From assembly GCF_001673535.1 (NCBI RefSeq), contig NZ_LZLY01000085.1, positions 1-64,000 of the forward strand: a stretch of 64,000 bases of DNA. The letters are read 5' to 3'. Under the pieces are notes generated by a model that saw only the letters and a program-made list of their open reading frames with translations, had not been told where the DNA came from and ran no database searches. Source of the stretch: Mycobacterium sp. 1081908.1 (GTDB lineage Bacteria; Actinomycetota; Actinomycetes; Mycobacteriales; Mycobacteriaceae). Position numbers and translations under genes: made by a program. Shown piece by piece: positions 61,942-64,000 of this stretch (within the stretch, counting starts at the first letter, position 1; each line of letters opens with the position of its first letter).

Positions 61942-63258
61942 ATGCCGGGGCAGTCCACGCGGTGGATCAGCACGGCCCGCGCGCTGCGTCGGGCCGGGTT
62001 CGGCGTGACGGGCGCCGAGGTCGACGCGGTCGCGGCCCGGGACTGGCCGCAATACGTCGACGCCATCCTGGCCGCCGACCCCGACGCGGACCCGGGCGCC
62101 GCCGCCACCCCGATGCCCACCCTGGAGGCGACGCGCCCGCCCGGCAAGGGCGCGCCGCAGGCGGCCCGCAAGCAGTACAACGCCGCGATGTCCGAGCAGC
62201 AGCGCGCGCTGTCGGATTGGTGGCTGAGCCGCATGGTCGGCGTCGGCCAGCCGATCCACGAGAAGCTGACCCTGTTGTGGCACAACCACTTCGCCACTTC
62301 CGCGCAGAAGGTTCGGGTGGCCGCGTACCTGGCCGCGCAGAATCAGAAGCTGCGCACCGGGGCGCTGGGCGATTTCCGCTCGCTGGCCTACGCGATGCTG
62401 ACCGACGCCGCGATGCTGCGCTGGCTCGACGGGCAGACCAACACCGCCAAGGCCCCCAACGAAAACCTGGCCCGCGAATTCATGGAGCTGTTCGCGCTGG
62501 GACACGGCAACGGCTACACCGAGGACGACGTGCGGGCCGGCGCGAGGGCGCTGACGGGCTGGGTGATCGGCGCCGACGGCCAAACCGCGGTGGTGCCCAA
62601 ACGCCATGACCCGACGGCCAAGACGCTCTTCGGGTCGACCGGCAACTTCGACGCCGCGGCGTTCTGCGACGCCGTGCTTGCCCAGCCCGAGTCGGCGCAG
62701 TACGTCGCGCGGAGGCTGTGGCAGCAGCTGGCCTCCGACGACCCGCCGTCGCCCGGCGCGCTCGACCGCCTCGTCGCCGCGTACGGCCCGGGACGCGACC
62801 TGCGGGCGCTGACGCGGGCGATCCTCACGGACGCCGAGTTCACCGGCGGGCGGGCCACGGTCGTCAACACCCCGGTCGAATGGCTCGTCGGCGTGCTGCG
62901 GGCACTGCGCGTGCCCATCGGAAATCCCGCGCAGCGCAAGCTCGCCGACGCGACGCTGCGCGCGCTGGGACAGCGTCCGTTCTACCCGCCGAGCGTCGGC
63001 GGCTGGCCCCGCGGCCCGGTGTGGCTGTCCACCGCCAGCGCGGGGGCGCGCCTGCGCGCCGCGACGCAGCTGGCGCACGCGGGCGACCTCTCGGCCGTCG
63101 AAGGAGCCGCGCCGAACGACCGCATCGACGCGGTCGGCTACCTGATCGGCGTCGGCGACTGGTCCGCCCGGACGGCCGACGCGCTGGCCCCCCTGGTCCG
63201 CACGCCGCCGCAGTTGGTCGCGGCCGCGGTCAACACGCCCGAATACCTGACGTCCTGA
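61942..63258 (+). CDS. DUF1800 family protein
   Basis: A 438-residue DUF1800 protein. ALRRAGFGVTGAEVDAVAARDW starts it, EKLTLLWHNHFATSAQKVR near 105 and LDGQTNTAKAPNENLAREFMELFALGHGNGYTEDDVRAGARALTGW near 160 are the family core, and GWPRGPVWLSTASAGARLRA near 355 is conserved. No signal peptide is evident with the ATG at 61942. DUF1800 and DUF1501 genes are usually paired, as here, and their joint role is not established. pta and ackA, which I expect beside pknG from H37Rv, are not found at this place. Confidence 0.85.
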   Translation: MPGQSTRWISTARALRRAGFGVTGAEVDAVAARDWPQYVDAILAADPDADPGAAATPMPTLEATRPPGKGAPQAARKQYNAAMSEQQRALSDWWLSRMVGVGQPIHEKLTLLWHNHFATSAQKVRVAAYLAAQNQKLRTGALGDFRSLAYAMLTDAAMLRWLDGQTNTAKAPNENLAREFMELFALGHGNGYTEDDVRAGARALTGWVIGADGQTAVVPKRHDPTAKTLFGSTGNFDAAAFCDAVLAQPESAQYVARRLWQQLASDDPPSPGALDRLVAAYGPGRDLRALTRAILTDAEFTGGRATVVNTPVEWLVGVLRALRVPIGNPAQRKLADATLRALGQRPFYPPSVGGWPRGPVWLSTASAGARLRAATQLAHAGDLSAVEGAAPNDRIDAVGYLIGVGDWSARTADALAPLVRTPPQLVAAAVNTPEYLTS

Positions 63259-63270
63259 GTGAGACCGAGC

Positions 63271-64000
63271 ATGCCCGAGATCAATCGCCGCAAATTCCTG
63301 ATCGCCAGCGCGGGCGTCGGCGCGGCCGGCCTGCTCTCGACGGCCGTCGCGGTCGAATGGCCCGACCTGATGCGCGCGGCCCGGGACCGGCCGCTGCCCG
63401 AGGGCGCCGGCGTGCTGGTGCTCGTCACGTTGTACGGCGGCAACGACGGCGTCAACACCCTGATCCCGTACGGCGACAACGCCTACCACGACGCCCGACC
63501 CGAGCTTGCCTACGCCCCGGGCGACGTGATCCACCTCGACGAGCGGCTCGGGCTCAACCCGGCGATGAAGGGGCTCGCGCAACTGTGGGGCCGGCGTCAA
63601 CTCGCCATCGTGCGCGGCGTCGGCTACCCCAAGCCGGACCACAGCCACTTCCGGTCCATGGACATCTGGCAGACGGCGTCGCCGGCCGAGCCGGTCGCAA
63701 CCGGCTGGATCGGCCGCTGGCTCGACGCCACCGGGGACGACCCGCTGCGCGCGGTCAACGTCGGGCCCGTCCTGCCGCCGCTGGCGGTCGGCGAAAAGTG
63801 CACGGCGGCGGCGCTTTCGCCGGGCGGGGCGCCGGATAAGGCCCAGCAATTCGACGGCATCATGGGCGCGCTGGGCGCCGACGACCCGAACGACACCCCG
63901 GCGATGGCCGCGGTGCGCAAGGCCTACCGCGCCGCACGGACCGCCAACGGCGCGTTCGACTCGATCAAACCCGTCGCCAAGGGCCATAATTCGCTGGCCG
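63271..64000 (+). CDS. DUF1501 family protein with Tat signal (cut by window edge)
   Basis: The first 243 residues of a DUF1501 protein, open to the end of the window. The twin-arginine signal is INRRKFLIASAGVGAAGLLSTAVAV at residues 4-28. VLVTLYGGNDGVNTLIPYGDNAYHDARPEL and GYPKPDHSHFRSMDIWQTA are family motifs related to the alkaline-phosphatase/sulfatase fold, with candidate metal-binding Asp and His. It starts 12 bases after the DUF1800 stop; a GTG at 63259 is an alternative start. It should be exported folded, with the DUF1800 protein as partner. Confidence 0.85.
   Translation, partial: MPEINRRKFLIASAGVGAAGLLSTAVAVEWPDLMRAARDRPLPEGAGVLVLVTLYGGNDGVNTLIPYGDNAYHDARPELAYAPGDVIHLDERLGLNPAMKGLAQLWGRRQLAIVRGVGYPKPDHSHFRSMDIWQTASPAEPVATGWIGRWLDATGDDPLRAVNVGPVLPPLAVGEKCTAAALSPGGAPDKAQQFDGIMGALGADDPNDTPAMAAVRKAYRAARTANGAFDSIKPVAKGHNSLA

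Overview
The window is high-GC actinobacterial DNA from a slow-growing, non-tuberculous Mycobacterium, most like the M. avium complex. The evidence is a GroEL2 (Hsp65) ending in a Gly/Met-rich tail, a PPE-MPTR protein, F420-type oxidoreductases, mycobacterial lipoproteins, and an order of genes that follows M. tuberculosis H37Rv Rv0443 to Rv0410c in inverted orientation. H37Rv equivalences are inferred from remembered gene order and protein length; no search was run. I see no rRNA, tRNA, CRISPR array or recognisable transposase.

Layout. 1-5106: a partial membrane protein, a DinB protein, a VOC protein, an N-acyl-D-amino-acid deacylase, PPE10-like and an FMN-binding protein. 5120-6084: a DUF559 (Vsr-fold) gene inside imperfect inverted repeats. 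6093-7952: groEL2 with a terminator and two CIRCE operators. 7965-12271: an accessory redox block (TetR, SDR, cupin, Baeyer-Villiger-type monooxygenase, VOC). 12325-17309: moeA2, then psd-pssA-Cdc48-like ATPase with overlapping ATGA junctions. 17283-21647: a TetR regulator, two SRPBCC-like proteins, an MFS exporter and an SDR. 21759-26708: enoyl-CoA hydratase, LON-domain protein, glutamate-cysteine-ligase-like protein, sodC, virR, a DUF3263 protein and def. 26708-33693: a GNAT protein, xthA, a small membrane protein, the P-type ATPase ctpH and a small membrane protein. 33690-38620: a signalling island absent from this place in H37Rv (1262-residue hybrid kinase/phosphatase, STAS protein, PAS-ANTAR protein). 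38692-42082: TPP riboswitch, thiC, thiD, hydrolase, small membrane protein. 42138-49538: a MarR regulator, an F420-type oxidoreductase, lpqM, a three-gene ESX-substrate-like cassette and two lpqL-family M28 peptidases. 49550-52538: two small membrane proteins, two tandem secreted proteins and an SGNH hydrolase. 52535-55288: thiG-thiS-thiO (TPP riboswitch) divergent from thiE. 55260-60548: mutT3, then Rv0412c(glnX)-glnH-pknG. 60571-61902: repeats around a second DUF559 gene. 61942-64000: DUF1800 and DUF1501 proteins, the latter cut by the window edge.

Functions that work together: thiamine synthesis under two TPP riboswitches; amino-acid sensing through GlnH, GlnX and PknG; phospholipid synthesis through PssA and Psd; envelope and oxidative-stress functions (SodC, VirR, LpqL, LpqM, GroEL2). 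Many start codons have a TANNNT hexamer 6-8 bases upstream, the arrangement expected of leaderless mycobacterial transcripts.

The least explained feature is the pair of DUF559 nuclease-like genes. Each lies inside imperfect terminal inverted repeats. One also has a duplicated repeat carrying a fossil of the gene's 3' end, and a further orphan repeat copy lies at 21653-21752. This could be a small repeat-associated mobile unit.
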